Below, piece after piece: positions 8,811 through 17,173 of a stretch of DNA of 64,000 nt; position 1 is the first letter of the stretch, and the number at the start of each line of letters is the position of its first letter. The translations under genes were made by a program, and so were the position numbers. Source of the DNA: an uncultured Bacilli bacterium (GTDB taxonomy: Bacteria; Bacillota_I; Bacilli_A; RF39; UBA660); contig CAKOQK010000001.1 of assembly GCA_934101225.1 (NCBI GenBank), positions 83,896 through 147,895 of the forward strand. The letters are read 5' to 3'. The notes under the pieces are model-generated. The model worked only from the letters and a program-made list of their open reading frames with translations. It was not told the origin of the DNA and did not search any database.

Positions 8811-8839
8811 ATTATAAAACAAATTATTTTTTATTTAAA
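8811..8839 (-). promoter_or_regulatory. Promoter giving a probably leaderless mRNA (VTT protein, rmuC)
   Basis: TTTAAA (8834-8839), 17-bp spacer, TATAAT (8811-8816). The ATG begins only six bases after the -10 hexamer, so the predicted transcription start is at or within a base or two of the start codon. Confidence 0.5.
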
Positions 8840-8853
8840 GTCCACTTTACACT

Positions 8854-8878
8854 AAAAAAAGATAGACCTAACTATCTT
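8854..8878 (-). terminator. Rho-independent terminator after the hydrolase gene
   Basis: 7-bp stem AAGATAG/CTATCTT (8859-8865 with 8872-8878) followed on the minus strand by a run of T. Confidence 0.85.
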
Positions 8879-9470
8879 CTATAATTGTATTTTTTATATC
8901 GTTATAATAATTATTTACTTTGAAAGCCCAAGATATACTTTCAGCATACTTTGGATTCATTTTTTCCGCTGTATCAAGACCAATACTATAATAATTATAA
9001 TAAACTAAATCTAAATAAGATTTTATTCCCTCTTCTAAGGTATCAAATCTTTTATATGATCCACCATTACAAGAAGGACTTCCCTTTATACCTCCAATAT
9101 TATTACAACTTCTAGCAAGAGTAGAACATCCCCATTTACATCCAGTTTCTAAATTAACTATTGCTACTGCTAAATATGGATCTAATCCAGTTTCTTCAGT
9201 ATATCTAGCAAAATGTTCGCCTGTTCCCTCTAAATCACTATATAAATTCTTATTTAACTTTAAAGTAAGTTCTTCAACAGTTAAATCATCCCATATAACT
9301 TTTCTAGTAGTAGTTGTTACTTCTTCTGTAGTAATTATATTTTCATCTAAATTTGCAATAACTTCACTTTCTTTATTTTTATCATTTACTTTTATCATTA
9401 CTCCACTTAATATTATAAGTAAGCAAAAACAAAAACTGATTATTAAATCTCCATTAACTTTCTTTTTCAT
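8868..9470 (-). CDS. Membrane-anchored glucosaminidase/lysozyme-like hydrolase
   Basis: 200 residues. Seen: an N-terminal transmembrane/signal helix (about residues 8-26), a Thr-rich linker (TTEEVTTTTR), then a glucosaminidase (lysozyme-fold) domain with FARYTEETGLDPYLAVAIVNLETG as its core, the last Glu being the likely acid, followed by SCNNIGGIKG and DTLEEGIKSYL. It should cut peptidoglycan glycan strands outside the membrane. Start chosen at the ATG 9468-9470; an extended -10 TGGTATAAT ends seven bases before it, so an upstream start would precede the transcript. This makes the mRNA probably leaderless. Confidence 0.82.
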   Translation of the reverse strand: MKKKVNGDLIISFCFCLLIILSGVMIKVNDKNKESEVIANLDENIITTEEVTTTTRKVIWDDLTVEELTLKLNKNLYSDLEGTGEHFARYTEETGLDPYLAVAIVNLETGCKWGCSTLARSCNNIGGIKGSPSCNGGSYKRFDTLEEGIKSYLDLVYYNYYSIGLDTAEKMNPKYAESISWAFKVNNYYNDIKNTIIEDS

Positions 9471-9477
9471 AAAATCT

Positions 9478-9505
9478 ATTATACCACACATCTTTTATTA
9501 TGCAA
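9478..9505 (-). promoter_or_regulatory. Promoter of the hydrolase gene, probably leaderless
   Basis: TTGCAT (9500-9505), 16-bp spacer, extended -10 TGG plus TATAAT (9478-9483). The ATG follows after seven bases, which is where transcription should begin. Confidence 0.65.
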
Positions 9506-9535
9506 GTTAATAGAAAAAGTTACCATAAACTGGAA

Positions 9536-11281
9536 TTAATACCATTTATTTACAATATCAACACTCGTTGATTTAGGCATTGGATTAGGTAAATCAAGTT
9601 TTACCAATAAAGGAACTTTAAACGCAGTTCCAAACACAATAGCGGTTCCTGGAAGTAGGTTTTTTATTTTTTCAATAGTCTCCTCACTAACATTACTAGA
9701 AATATTACTAATTATATTTATATCACTTGGATGAAATATTTTAAATGATATAAAGTTAGAACACTGTGATAACGCAGTAGTTGATAATTCACTAGGTCTT
9801 TGCGTAATAAATCCCAATAATAATCCATATTTTCTTCCTTCTTTAGCAATACGATCAAAAATGTTATAACCTAAAACTTCAATATCAGTATCATTTTGAA
9901 CATATCTATGTGCTTCTTCTAAGATAATATGAATCGGAAAAGAAGCTCTTTCTTTTAAATTAGTAACATAATTAAAGAATATTCTCGTATATATTTTAGT
10001 TAATATTTTAACGAATCTTTCTTCAACATTATTTAAATTAAAATTAATAACTTGATAATTTTTATCAGCATTAAATAATCTTTCTACAAATTCATTTTTA
10101 GTAATTCTTTCTTTTCCTTCATCAAAAAATCTTCTATTTTCGGAATTAAGTATTTGTTGCAATCTTACTTTAAGAACATTATACTCATCATATATTTTTT
10201 CACTTTTTAAAGTACCTTCACTAATTAATGCAAAATCAAGAGCATAATAAATATCTTCTAACCCATATTTAATGTTATGACTTATTATTACATTTGATAA
10301 ATCTAACTTTTCAAATTGTTGTAAATAATTTATTACTAAATCAAGAGCAGTCATTTTTCCAGATGAATCTATATTTAAACATTGTTTTAAAGTTCTTGTA
10401 TATCCCGGTTGAACTATTGGTGTTTCTAAATTTAAATCTTTTGTATTATATCTTGTTAATATTGCAATAATTTGATCCCTTATTTGAGTAGGATTTCTAC
10501 CACTAGATAAAATATCTAATAAACTTTCAGCTATAATATCTGTTTTGTATTCTTGAACATTATTATCTAAACTATTAAATATATAAACTAGTTTTAAAGT
10601 TTTTTCTAGGATTGGTAATTGGCTTGCGGATCTTACATTTAAAAGAAGCGCTAAATCATCAATATCTAAAAAATAGGCAGGAACATTAATTGTATTATAG
10701 TTTTCATCCATATTATAGGATTTATATCCTAAATTAGGTATATCATTAGCGTTTTTAAATGCATCATTATACTCTCCATATACATCAAATAAAACTATAT
10801 GCGCATTTTTGGGAATTCCGGCTTTATTATCTTGAAAAATGTTTTGCAAAATACGAGCAACTCCACATGACTTACCACTACCACTGTTACCTAAAATAGC
10901 AAAATGACTAGAAAAGAAATCATTTAAATTCATATTAATATTAAATTTTTCATAAGTTACTGACTTTCCTAAATAAACATATGATTTATCCAATACATCT
11001 TGTTTTCCCAATAATAATTCTAGTTCTTGTTTATAAACAATTCTAGGAATACACTGAAAAGAAGGTTTTTTCATAATTCCTGGATAAAACATATTATCTC
11101 TAATTTCTCCAATTAAAAATATTTTTATAATATCTTTATTAACTGATAATACTTCACCAACTACTTTTCTATTTGTTTCTTCAAATATAACGTGAATATT
11201 TAATATATTGCTTCTAAGTTCATGAGCACTATTTTCTACATAAACATAATTATCTATAATTTCAGTTATTCTTCCAAACAT
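9536..11281 (-). CDS. HerA-type DNA-translocating ATPase (DUF87)
   Basis: A 581-residue hexameric-type ATPase. Seen: an N-terminal HAS beta-barrel-like domain (residues 1-100), Walker A GNSGSGKS at 131-138, Walker B with FPIHIILEEAHRYV, and an arginine/sensor region FITQRPSEL. HerA proteins pump DNA, in archaea with the nuclease NurA for end resection, and in bacteria also in defence systems with other effectors. No NurA or Sir2 partner is adjacent, so the role is open. Start at ATG 11279-11281 with AAGGG nine bases upstream; a TTG three codons upstream is less likely. Confidence 0.85.
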   Translation of the reverse strand: MFGRITEIIDNYVYVENSAHELRSNILNIHVIFEETNRKVVGEVLSVNKDIIKIFLIGEIRDNMFYPGIMKKPSFQCIPRIVYKQELELLLGKQDVLDKSYVYLGKSVTYEKFNINMNLNDFFSSHFAILGNSGSGKSCGVARILQNIFQDNKAGIPKNAHIVLFDVYGEYNDAFKNANDIPNLGYKSYNMDENYNTINVPAYFLDIDDLALLLNVRSASQLPILEKTLKLVYIFNSLDNNVQEYKTDIIAESLLDILSSGRNPTQIRDQIIAILTRYNTKDLNLETPIVQPGYTRTLKQCLNIDSSGKMTALDLVINYLQQFEKLDLSNVIISHNIKYGLEDIYYALDFALISEGTLKSEKIYDEYNVLKVRLQQILNSENRRFFDEGKERITKNEFVERLFNADKNYQVINFNLNNVEERFVKILTKIYTRIFFNYVTNLKERASFPIHIILEEAHRYVQNDTDIEVLGYNIFDRIAKEGRKYGLLLGFITQRPSELSTTALSQCSNFISFKIFHPSDINIISNISSNVSEETIEKIKNLLPGTAIVFGTAFKVPLLVKLDLPNPMPKSTSVDIVNKWY

Positions 11282-11327
11282 ATTTATCAACCCTTATTCT
11301 ATTTAAAATTTTATCACAAAAATTTAA

Positions 11328-11350
11328 TTAAAAAAAGAGGTTACCCTCTT
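11328..11350 (-). terminator. Rho-independent terminator after the tiny membrane protein genes
   Basis: 6-bp stem AAGAGG/CCTCTT with loop GTAA (11335-11350), followed on the minus strand by seven T. Confidence 0.85.
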
Positions 11351-11354
11351 ATAT

Positions 11355-11462
11355 TTAATATACTAGAACTGAGCCAAGAATAATTGCAAGTAATATAAAT
11401 AAAACTAAAACTATAAAAGCATCACTAACATTATTATTCTTGCAACCTTTTTTACCTAGCAT
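11355..11462 (-). CDS. Tiny membrane protein, YjcZ-like (35 aa)
   Basis: Short soluble head (MLGKKGCKNNNVS) followed by a single hydrophobic helix containing IVLVLFILLAIILG. This resembles the YjcZ-type tiny transmembrane proteins of Bacilli, whose consensus is a helix around ALIVVLFILLIIVGA. It has a strong AAGGAGG eight bases before the ATG and a terminator directly after the stop. The neighbour at 11480 is a paralogue. In Bacillus, members are linked with sporulation or the envelope; no sporulation gene is seen here, so function is unknown. Confidence 0.75.
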   Translation of the reverse strand: MLGKKGCKNNNVSDAFIVLVLFILLAIILGSVLVY

Positions 11463-11479
11463 TTTAACGCCTCCTTACC

Positions 11480-11581
11480 CTAGATTACTGCAGCACCAAC
11501 TATAATTACTAATAAAATAAACAATACAAGTATAAATGCAGCACCACTTACACCGTTATTATTATTACAACAACCGTTCAT
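11480..11581 (-). CDS. Tiny membrane protein, YjcZ-like (33 aa), paralogue
   Basis: MNGCCNNNNGVSGAAFILVL continues into one hydrophobic helix, the same layout as the gene 18 bp downstream. Both share the Cys/Asn-rich head and the LVLFILL core. AGGAGG stands about seven bases before the ATG. The pair forms a small operon ending at the terminator 11328-11350. The Cys-Asn-rich head suggests metal binding or disulfide contact between subunits, as inference only. Confidence 0.75.
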   Translation of the reverse strand: MNGCCNNNNGVSGAAFILVLFILLVIIVGAAVI

Positions 11582-11638
11582 AATCTCCCTCCTTTTCATC
11601 TCTCATTTTATTGTATTCAAAAAACCTAGGTAGTGTTC

Positions 11639-11667
11639 TTGTATTTTAAGAAATTGATTGTTATAAT
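11639..11667 (+). promoter_or_regulatory. Promoter of prsA
   Basis: TTGTAT (11639-11644), 17-bp spacer, TATAAT (11662-11667). The leader is only about 10 nt, just enough for the AGGAGG at 11675-11680. Confidence 0.75.
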
Positions 11668-11684
11668 AACAAGTAGGAGGGAAA

Positions 11685-12704
11685 ATGAAAAAGAAATTAT
11701 TAATTTGTTTAGTTGTACTTGGCTTAACTAGTGGTTGTGGAAAAGTTACTACTTTACCTAATGGAGATGAAGCATTAGTTTCATTTACTAATGAAAATTT
11801 AGGAATCAGTGCTGGTGATTTATATAATAAAATTAAAAATACAGCGTTATCTAGTTTACTTGATATGATTGATACTAAAATTTTATTAGATAAGTATCCA
11901 GACAAAGAAAGTGATGCTAACAAGTATGTTGATGAACAATATGACTTAATCAAAAATAATTACAAAGATGATAATGGTAAATTTGATGAATCTAAATTAA
12001 AAGAAGATATTTATACATATTATGGAATTACAGATATTGATAAATTCAAAGATATTATTAGATTAAATTATTATCGTTCTGAAGCAGTTAATGATTATGC
12101 TAAAAAAAGTATAACTGACAAACAAATTCAAAAGTATTATGATGAAAATGTTTATGGTGATATTTCATGTAAACATATCCTAATTACTCCAGAAGTAACT
12201 GATAGTATGACTGATGATGAAAAAAATGCTGCTGATAAGGAAGCACTTAATAAAGCAAAAGATATTATCAAAAAACTTAAAAATGGAGAATCATTTGATG
12301 ATCTTGCTAAAGAATATTCAAACGATACTTCAAACAAGGATAAAGGCGGAGATTTAGGTTATTTCAATACTGGTGATATGTTAAAAGAATTCGAAAAAGC
12401 AGCGTTTGCTCTTAAAAAAGGAAAATATACTACTTCACCAGTAAAAACCAAATATGGTTACCATATTATTCTTAAAACTGATGAAAAAGAAAAACCATCT
12501 TTAGAAGATAAAAAAGATGAAATTATTAATACTTTAGCAACTGAATTAAAATCTAGTGATACTACCTTAAGTATTAATGCATTAGTTGAACTTAGAAAAT
12601 CATATGGAATGAATATTCAAGACGATGAAATGAATAAGTTATATTCAACATACGTTTCAAATTCATTATTAAACGCTAAATCTAGTAGTTCTAGTTCAAA
12701 ATAA
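11685..12704 (+). CDS. prsA: Foldase lipoprotein PrsA (parvulin-type peptidyl-prolyl isomerase)
   Basis: Folds exported proteins on the outer face of the membrane. Seen: lipoprotein signal with lipobox LTSGC (Cys18), an N-terminal chaperone region (SurA-like), then a parvulin rotamase domain from CKHILI (about residue 158) to YGYHIILK, with the typical GGDLGYF motif. The C-terminus is a serine tail. Good RBS AGGAGG. It is one of the few plus-strand genes and has its own promoter and terminator. The many exported proteins in the window (pilins, cohesin/dockerin proteins, hydrolases) are plausible clients. Confidence 0.95.
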   Translation: MKKKLLICLVVLGLTSGCGKVTTLPNGDEALVSFTNENLGISAGDLYNKIKNTALSSLLDMIDTKILLDKYPDKESDANKYVDEQYDLIKNNYKDDNGKFDESKLKEDIYTYYGITDIDKFKDIIRLNYYRSEAVNDYAKKSITDKQIQKYYDENVYGDISCKHILITPEVTDSMTDDEKNAADKEALNKAKDIIKKLKNGESFDDLAKEYSNDTSNKDKGGDLGYFNTGDMLKEFEKAAFALKKGKYTTSPVKTKYGYHIILKTDEKEKPSLEDKKDEIINTLATELKSSDTTLSINALVELRKSYGMNIQDDEMNKLYSTYVSNSLLNAKSSSSSSK

Positions 12705-12735
12705 AAAAATTATCTATATTTCAAGATAATTTTTT
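12704..12735. terminator. Bidirectional terminator between prsA and the 12734 gene
   Basis: A stem of at least 7 bp (12709-12715 with 12724-12730) is flanked by A-run and T-run on opposite sides, so it works for both convergent genes. Confidence 0.8.
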
Positions 12736-13036
12736 ATTTTGTTTTTTTCTTTTCTTCTAACGCATACTTATTTAAAGTTGTTTCTTTTATTTTTAATAAT
12801 TTATAATAAAATATAAATACAGCAAGCATAATTATAGCATCAACTATATAATCAATCGTTTTACCATTAAAATAAAATCTAAAATATATATCTACAATAA
12901 TTAAAAAGAAACAGCCATAGCTTAAAAATAAATAATAATTTATTTTTTTATATAAAGAACCAAATTTAGAATTTTTTATATTCTTTCTAAGTACTTTTTT
13001 TTCTTCTTTGCTTAATCTATCATAATATATTTTCAT
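12734..13036 (-). CDS. Small membrane protein downstream of recX, unknown function
   Basis: 100 residues: a charged N-terminus (YDRLSKEEKKVLRKNIK), two hydrophobic segments at about residues 33-52 and 62-80, and a basic tail. I do not recognise the family. The ATG overlaps the end of recX by 17 bases, with GGAG inside recX placed nine bases upstream, so it is translationally coupled to recX. Confidence 0.65.
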   Translation of the reverse strand: MKIYYDRLSKEEKKVLRKNIKNSKFGSLYKKINYYLFLSYGCFFLIIVDIYFRFYFNGKTIDYIVDAIIMLAVFIFYYKLLKIKETTLNKYALEEKKKTK

Positions 13037-13781
13037 TTAATACGTCTCCTATTTCTTCTTCTCTATAACCTTTTTGATATAATTTATTCCTAATAAAATA
13101 ATATAAATCCTTACCACTATATTTCTTCTGATATTTATTTTTTAGCTTATCAATATCTTTTTTAATAACCAAACAATTATCAATTTTAACATCATTTAAA
13201 TATTCATTAAACATTTCTTTTTTATAACCTAAATTAGTTAAATAATTACTAATATTGATCTTTAAACTATATTCATTATATTTTTTATTACTCTTAACTT
13301 TTTTATCTATAATTTTCTTTATTTTATCATCAAAATCTAAATCTAAATATTTATCTATTTCTTCTTCATTAAAACCAAGATTAATGAGTTCTCTTTTTAT
13401 TTTAACTGGACCATTAGATGTAAAATTATATTTATCACTTATATAACTTTTTATATATAAATCTCTATTTAAATAATTATATTTATTTAATCTTTCTATC
13501 GTTTTATCAATTATATCTAATGAAAAATCTTTCTTTTTTAAATAATCTCTTATTTCTTTTTCACATCTAAGTTTACTATTTAAATATTTTAAACTTAAAT
13601 AATAAGCATCTAAACTTTTATTATATTTAATTATCTCTTCATATAATTTATCATTAAAACTTTTATTTACTAATAAATTATATTTTAATATAACATCATC
13701 ATAAAGTTTAACATCTTCTCCACTCTTAAACTTTAACTCATAAACATTACCTTTTAACTTTTTAAACTCTTTGATTTCCAT
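13020..13781 (-). CDS. recX: Regulatory protein RecX
   Basis: Modulates RecA filaments. Seen: three-helix repeats with YLNSKLRCEKEIRDYLKKK, RLNKYNYLNRDLYIKSYI, the signature GPVKIKRELINLGF, and a further repeat near the C-terminus. 253 residues fits the longer Bacillota RecX (about 260). No clear Shine-Dalgarno is visible before the ATG at 13779-13781. It follows the sortase-associated membrane protein gene after a 41-bp gap and may be read through from it. Confidence 0.9.
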   Translation of the reverse strand: MEIKEFKKLKGNVYELKFKSGEDVKLYDDVILKYNLLVNKSFNDKLYEEIIKYNKSLDAYYLSLKYLNSKLRCEKEIRDYLKKKDFSLDIIDKTIERLNKYNYLNRDLYIKSYISDKYNFTSNGPVKIKRELINLGFNEEEIDKYLDLDFDDKIKKIIDKKVKSNKKYNEYSLKINISNYLTNLGYKKEMFNEYLNDVKIDNCLVIKKDIDKLKNKYQKKYSGKDLYYFIRNKLYQKGYREEEIGDVLNENIL

Positions 13782-13822
13782 AAACTTATTTTACATAATA
13801 ATTATTTAAATAGCAATAAAAT

Positions 13823-14560
13823 TTATTTACAATATTTTCTTACAAAATCGTTTAAACATATAACAAATACAATTCCGGCAATCGAATAAATAAATAATTC
13901 ATTTATAAAGTTATTTATTCCAAAAATAAGAAATTCACTAAAATATTTATTACCATAAGTAAAGTTATTTATAATACCACTTAAATTTATAAATAATTTA
14001 GGCAAACCGATAAATATAGAACTTGATAGCAATATAACTTTAATGTAGGAAAAATTTTTACTTAAAAAATAATTAATTATTATTAAAATCATTTGAATAA
14101 TTATAAATACAATTATTATATATATACAATCAAATATACCTAAATAAAACTTATTTAAAGTATGATATTCATCTATCATAAATATATTCTTATTAATTAA
14201 ATCATTAATTTCTTTACTATATTTGTAAATTACTTTTTCATCTTTACTATATTTACTAACTATTTCTTTTATTTCATAATAATGATCTATGTTATTACCT
14301 CTTACTATTAAATTAATATCTTTTTTACTATTATCAAAAGTATAATAATTAATTATTTCATCTTTTAATTCATTATTAACTATAACATAATCAAATTCCT
14401 GTAATATATTTGAATAAGCTTTTTGATAATAATTTATTTTTTCAAGATTAGTAATAATATTATTAGGTCTTATTTCTATTTCAAATTCAATAAAGAAAAT
14501 AAATAAAACAGTTAAAACAAACATTATAAAGGTATTAAAATGAATTAATATTTTTTTCAT
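13823..14560 (-). CDS. Polytopic membrane protein coupled to the sortase, unknown
   Basis: 245 residues with one N-terminal transmembrane helix, an extracytoplasmic domain of about 100 residues, and three or four C-terminal helices. That layout resembles DUF1461/Lit-type membrane enzymes (an extracellular loop between TM1 and three TMs, with an IDEYHTL segment before the second TM), but the diagnostic motifs are not clear, so I leave the function open. The ATG (14558-14560) overlaps the stop of the sortase gene as ATGA, and GGGAG lies seven bases upstream. It belongs to the cpsC-cpsD-cpsB-sortase operon. Confidence 0.6.
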   Translation of the reverse strand: MKKILIHFNTFIMFVLTVLFIFFIEFEIEIRPNNIITNLEKINYYQKAYSNILQEFDYVIVNNELKDEIINYYTFDNSKKDINLIVRGNNIDHYYEIKEIVSKYSKDEKVIYKYSKEINDLINKNIFMIDEYHTLNKFYLGIFDCIYIIIVFIIIQMILIIINYFLSKNFSYIKVILLSSSIFIGLPKLFINLSGIINNFTYGNKYFSEFLIFGINNFINELFIYSIAGIVFVICLNDFVRKYCK

Positions 14561-15768
14561 TTGGATTCTCCCAACCATTTTGATTTGGTTAAACTAGCAT
14601 ACACAATTAATCTTTTACTTCCATATAAATCATCATTAGGATAACATGTATAAAGTATTAAATCATAATCTTTTTCTAAAGAACTAGAATCATTTTCACT
14701 AACAATTTTAGTTGCTTTAACTTTATAATCAAAATTAGCATAATTTGTTTGGATATTAATTTTATTGCCAATTTTTAATTTAGACAAGTTTCTAAATACT
14801 CCAGTATTATGTCCTGATAAAACAACCTTTTTATTATCTCCTGGAATAGCATACATACTTGATGTACCAATACCTTGTTTTAAGATACTAGCGCTATCAC
14901 CAAAATATATTGACTCCACTTGATCATTTATTTTAATAGTCCCATAGTTTGTTCCATAGGAAGGATAAGAAATTATTTTATTATTACTAATAACCGCCTG
15001 TTTGGAAGTACTTTTTTCTTGAACATTCATAAGGGAAATTACATCTAAACCAATACTTATTTTATCTTTAAAACCAAATATAATAATAAGTAGAAAAATA
15101 TTACAATATATTAAACTAGTTACTAATAAAGATTTTCTTCTAATTATTTTAAGTATGATTAACGCTATTAAAGTTACACTTAATCCAACAATTAATATTT
15201 TAACTATTTTATTAATTCCAACATAATTTAGTTTATTATTTATTTTAATAATATCCTTTAATGTACCATTATCATATATTTTTATCTCATCATTATTTTT
15301 ATCAATAACTATATTAGTATCTTCTTTTACGGTAGTTTTAGTTTCTTCATTTTCTTTATTTTCTTTATTTTCTTTATTTTCTACATTTTCCTTATTTTCA
15401 TTTTCTGCCGTTATCTTTGGTGATTTAAGAATTATATTATTAGTTTCATTATATAAATTATACAAAGTACTTTTTACATTATCAGGTATTTTATCTTTAT
15501 CTTCTGTACTACAAACTTCATTACTATTTAAAATATTTATAACTTTATTTATATTATTATAAATTGTAGTTAAATCTTCTTCATTAATATTTCTTTCATT
15601 AAGCATTCTAATATATGAATTTTTAAATCCTTTTAATAAAGAATTAGTTTTATCTGAACAAATATTTATATTTTCTGTTAGAGATATTATATCTTCTTTA
15701 TTAATAGCGTATGTATTAACACTAATTATTAGTATGAAAAAAAGAATTGCTTTTTTAAAATATTTCAT
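14557..15768 (-). CDS. Sortase with an N-terminal exported helical domain (class D/E-like)
   Basis: 403 residues. Order of parts: signal peptide (1-22), an exported mainly helical domain with two Cys (about 23-120), an acidic linker of repeated NKE units (about 122-145), two transmembrane helices (about 187-235), and a C-terminal sortase domain. Catalytic residues seen: His in VLSGHNTG, Cys in LILYTCYP, Arg in GSKRLIVYA. The fusion of a sortase to a separate exported domain is unusual. It overlaps cpsB by four bases, placing it in the capsule-control operon, which suggests it attaches a protein or polymer linked to polysaccharide export. The substrate is unknown. Confidence 0.8.
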   Translation of the reverse strand: MKYFKKAILFFILIISVNTYAINKEDIISLTENINICSDKTNSLLKGFKNSYIRMLNERNINEEDLTTIYNNINKVINILNSNEVCSTEDKDKIPDNVKSTLYNLYNETNNIILKSPKITAENENKENVENKENKENKENEETKTTVKEDTNIVIDKNNDEIKIYDNGTLKDIIKINNKLNYVGINKIVKILIVGLSVTLIALIILKIIRRKSLLVTSLIYCNIFLLIIIFGFKDKISIGLDVISLMNVQEKSTSKQAVISNNKIISYPSYGTNYGTIKINDQVESIYFGDSASILKQGIGTSSMYAIPGDNKKVVLSGHNTGVFRNLSKLKIGNKINIQTNYANFDYKVKATKIVSENDSSSLEKDYDLILYTCYPNDDLYGSKRLIVYASLTKSKWLGESK

Positions 15769-16508
15769 TTAATCCTCTCTTTCTTAAATAAAGTATTTGT
15801 ATTTAGTATTTTATATGCACTTATATCTTTATTATTTATTATTTTGTCAAAATTTTCAAATAATAATTCATCTTTCATCTTACTACTTACAAATTTATCT
15901 AATGTATTATAACATAATTCTAAATTAATACAATCATGATGAGTATCAGTTCCAAGTATATGTATCATATGTTTTTTTAAAAATAGTTCCAAATTATGTT
16001 TAGCTCCTTTACCATATTTCCCTGATAATGAAGAAATATTTCCTTGAAGTAAACATCCTAAATTAATCATTTTTTCTAAATCTTCTAAATTTATGTAATG
16101 ATATCTTTCTGGATGGGCTATAATTGGAACTATACCATTATTTCTAAGATTAAATAATATATCAAAAGCAATTTCTAATTTTTCTCTTAATGGTAATTCA
16201 ATTAATAAATATTTAGTATTATTAATAGTGCTTATTTCATCATTTTCTATATATTCTAATATATTATTATCAATAAATACTTCATTGCCTAGATATAATT
16301 TTATTTTTGTTAATTTTTGCAATTCTTTTAATTTTTCTTTTTTTATTTTATTATTACAATTATAATTTGTCCCTATAATATAATGAGGAGTTAAGACAAT
16401 TTCTGTAACTCCTCTATCACTCATTTCATTTAATAATTTAATGCTTTCATCAATTGACTTTGAACCATCATCAATTCCAAATATTAAATGATTATGTATG
16501 TCTTTCAT
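15765..16508 (-). CDS. cpsB: Capsule-type tyrosine-protein phosphatase CpsB (PHP family)
   Basis: Manganese-dependent phosphatase that dephosphorylates the capsule tyrosine kinase. Seen: the PHP opening DIHNHLIFGIDDGSK (metal ligands D-H-H), VLTPHY, IIAHPERYHY and LGTDTHHD near the C-terminus. 247 residues is standard. It overlaps cpsD at the start and the sortase at the end. Here the order is cpsC-cpsD-cpsB, different from pneumococcal cpsBCD. Confidence 0.93.
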   Translation of the reverse strand: MKDIHNHLIFGIDDGSKSIDESIKLLNEMSDRGVTEIVLTPHYIIGTNYNCNNKIKKEKLKELQKLTKIKLYLGNEVFIDNNILEYIENDEISTINNTKYLLIELPLREKLEIAFDILFNLRNNGIVPIIAHPERYHYINLEDLEKMINLGCLLQGNISSLSGKYGKGAKHNLELFLKKHMIHILGTDTHHDCINLELCYNTLDKFVSSKMKDELLFENFDKIINNKDISAYKILNTNTLFKKERIK

Positions 16509-17173
16509 TAATTATAATACTTACCATAATAATAATGGTCTTTTTTATTTTCAAGTTTATTAACTATTATCCCTGCAATTTTAGCACCACTATTTTCTAA
16601 AGCTTTTTTACTTTGTTCTAATAAATCAATAGGAGTTATTTTATAAGCACTTACTAGTACTACTTCATCTGCATATTTTGTTAAAACTAAAGCATCTGTA
16701 ACCGCATTTATAGGTGGACAATCAATTATAATTAGGTCATATTTTTCTTTTAATAATTCTAATAATTCTTTTGTTTTTTCTGATCCTAGTAACTCACTCG
16801 GATTAGGTGGAACTATTCCACCTGGAATAACGTCTAAATTTTTAATTTCAGTTTTACAAACATATTTGCTATATTTTTTTACATCTTCTAATAATAGAGA
16901 TGATAAGCCTTTATCTTTATCTAAATTAAATATTTTATGTTGTCTTCCCTTACGCATATCAGCATCTATTAATATTGTTTTACAATCTATCATGCTAAAT
17001 GATGCGGCCAAATTAGCAGAAATAAAGCTTTTTCCTTCACCAGGCATTGAACTTGTAATTAGAATAACATTCTTTTCATTACCAACAAAAGTAAATTCTA
17101 GGTTTGTTCTAAGTGTTCTAATTGCTTCACTAACATGACTTTTAGGTCTATTATAAACTAGTAATTCATTCAT
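16508..17173 (-). CDS. cpsD: Capsule tyrosine kinase CpsD (BY-kinase)
   Basis: Cytoplasmic ATPase/tyrosine kinase controlling chain length and export. Seen: Walker A PGEGKSFISANLA, Walker A' DADMRKG, Walker B IIDCPP, and a C-terminal tyrosine cluster (DHYYYGKYYN) for autophosphorylation. The start chosen is ATG 17171-17173 (MNELLVYN), with GGAGG nine bases upstream; it overlaps the end of cpsC by eight bases. Its adaptor is CpsC; its phosphatase is CpsB. Confidence 0.95.
   Translation of the reverse strand: MNELLVYNRPKSHVSEAIRTLRTNLEFTFVGNEKNVILITSSMPGEGKSFISANLAASFSMIDCKTILIDADMRKGRQHKIFNLDKDKGLSSLLLEDVKKYSKYVCKTEIKNLDVIPGGIVPPNPSELLGSEKTKELLELLKEKYDLIIIDCPPINAVTDALVLTKYADEVVLVSAYKITPIDLLEQSKKALENSGAKIAGIIVNKLENKKDHYYYGKYYN

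Noticed and set aside
11603..11953. Minus-strand frame antisense to prsA
   Set aside because: Antisense to a clear gene, low-quality composition and no RBS.
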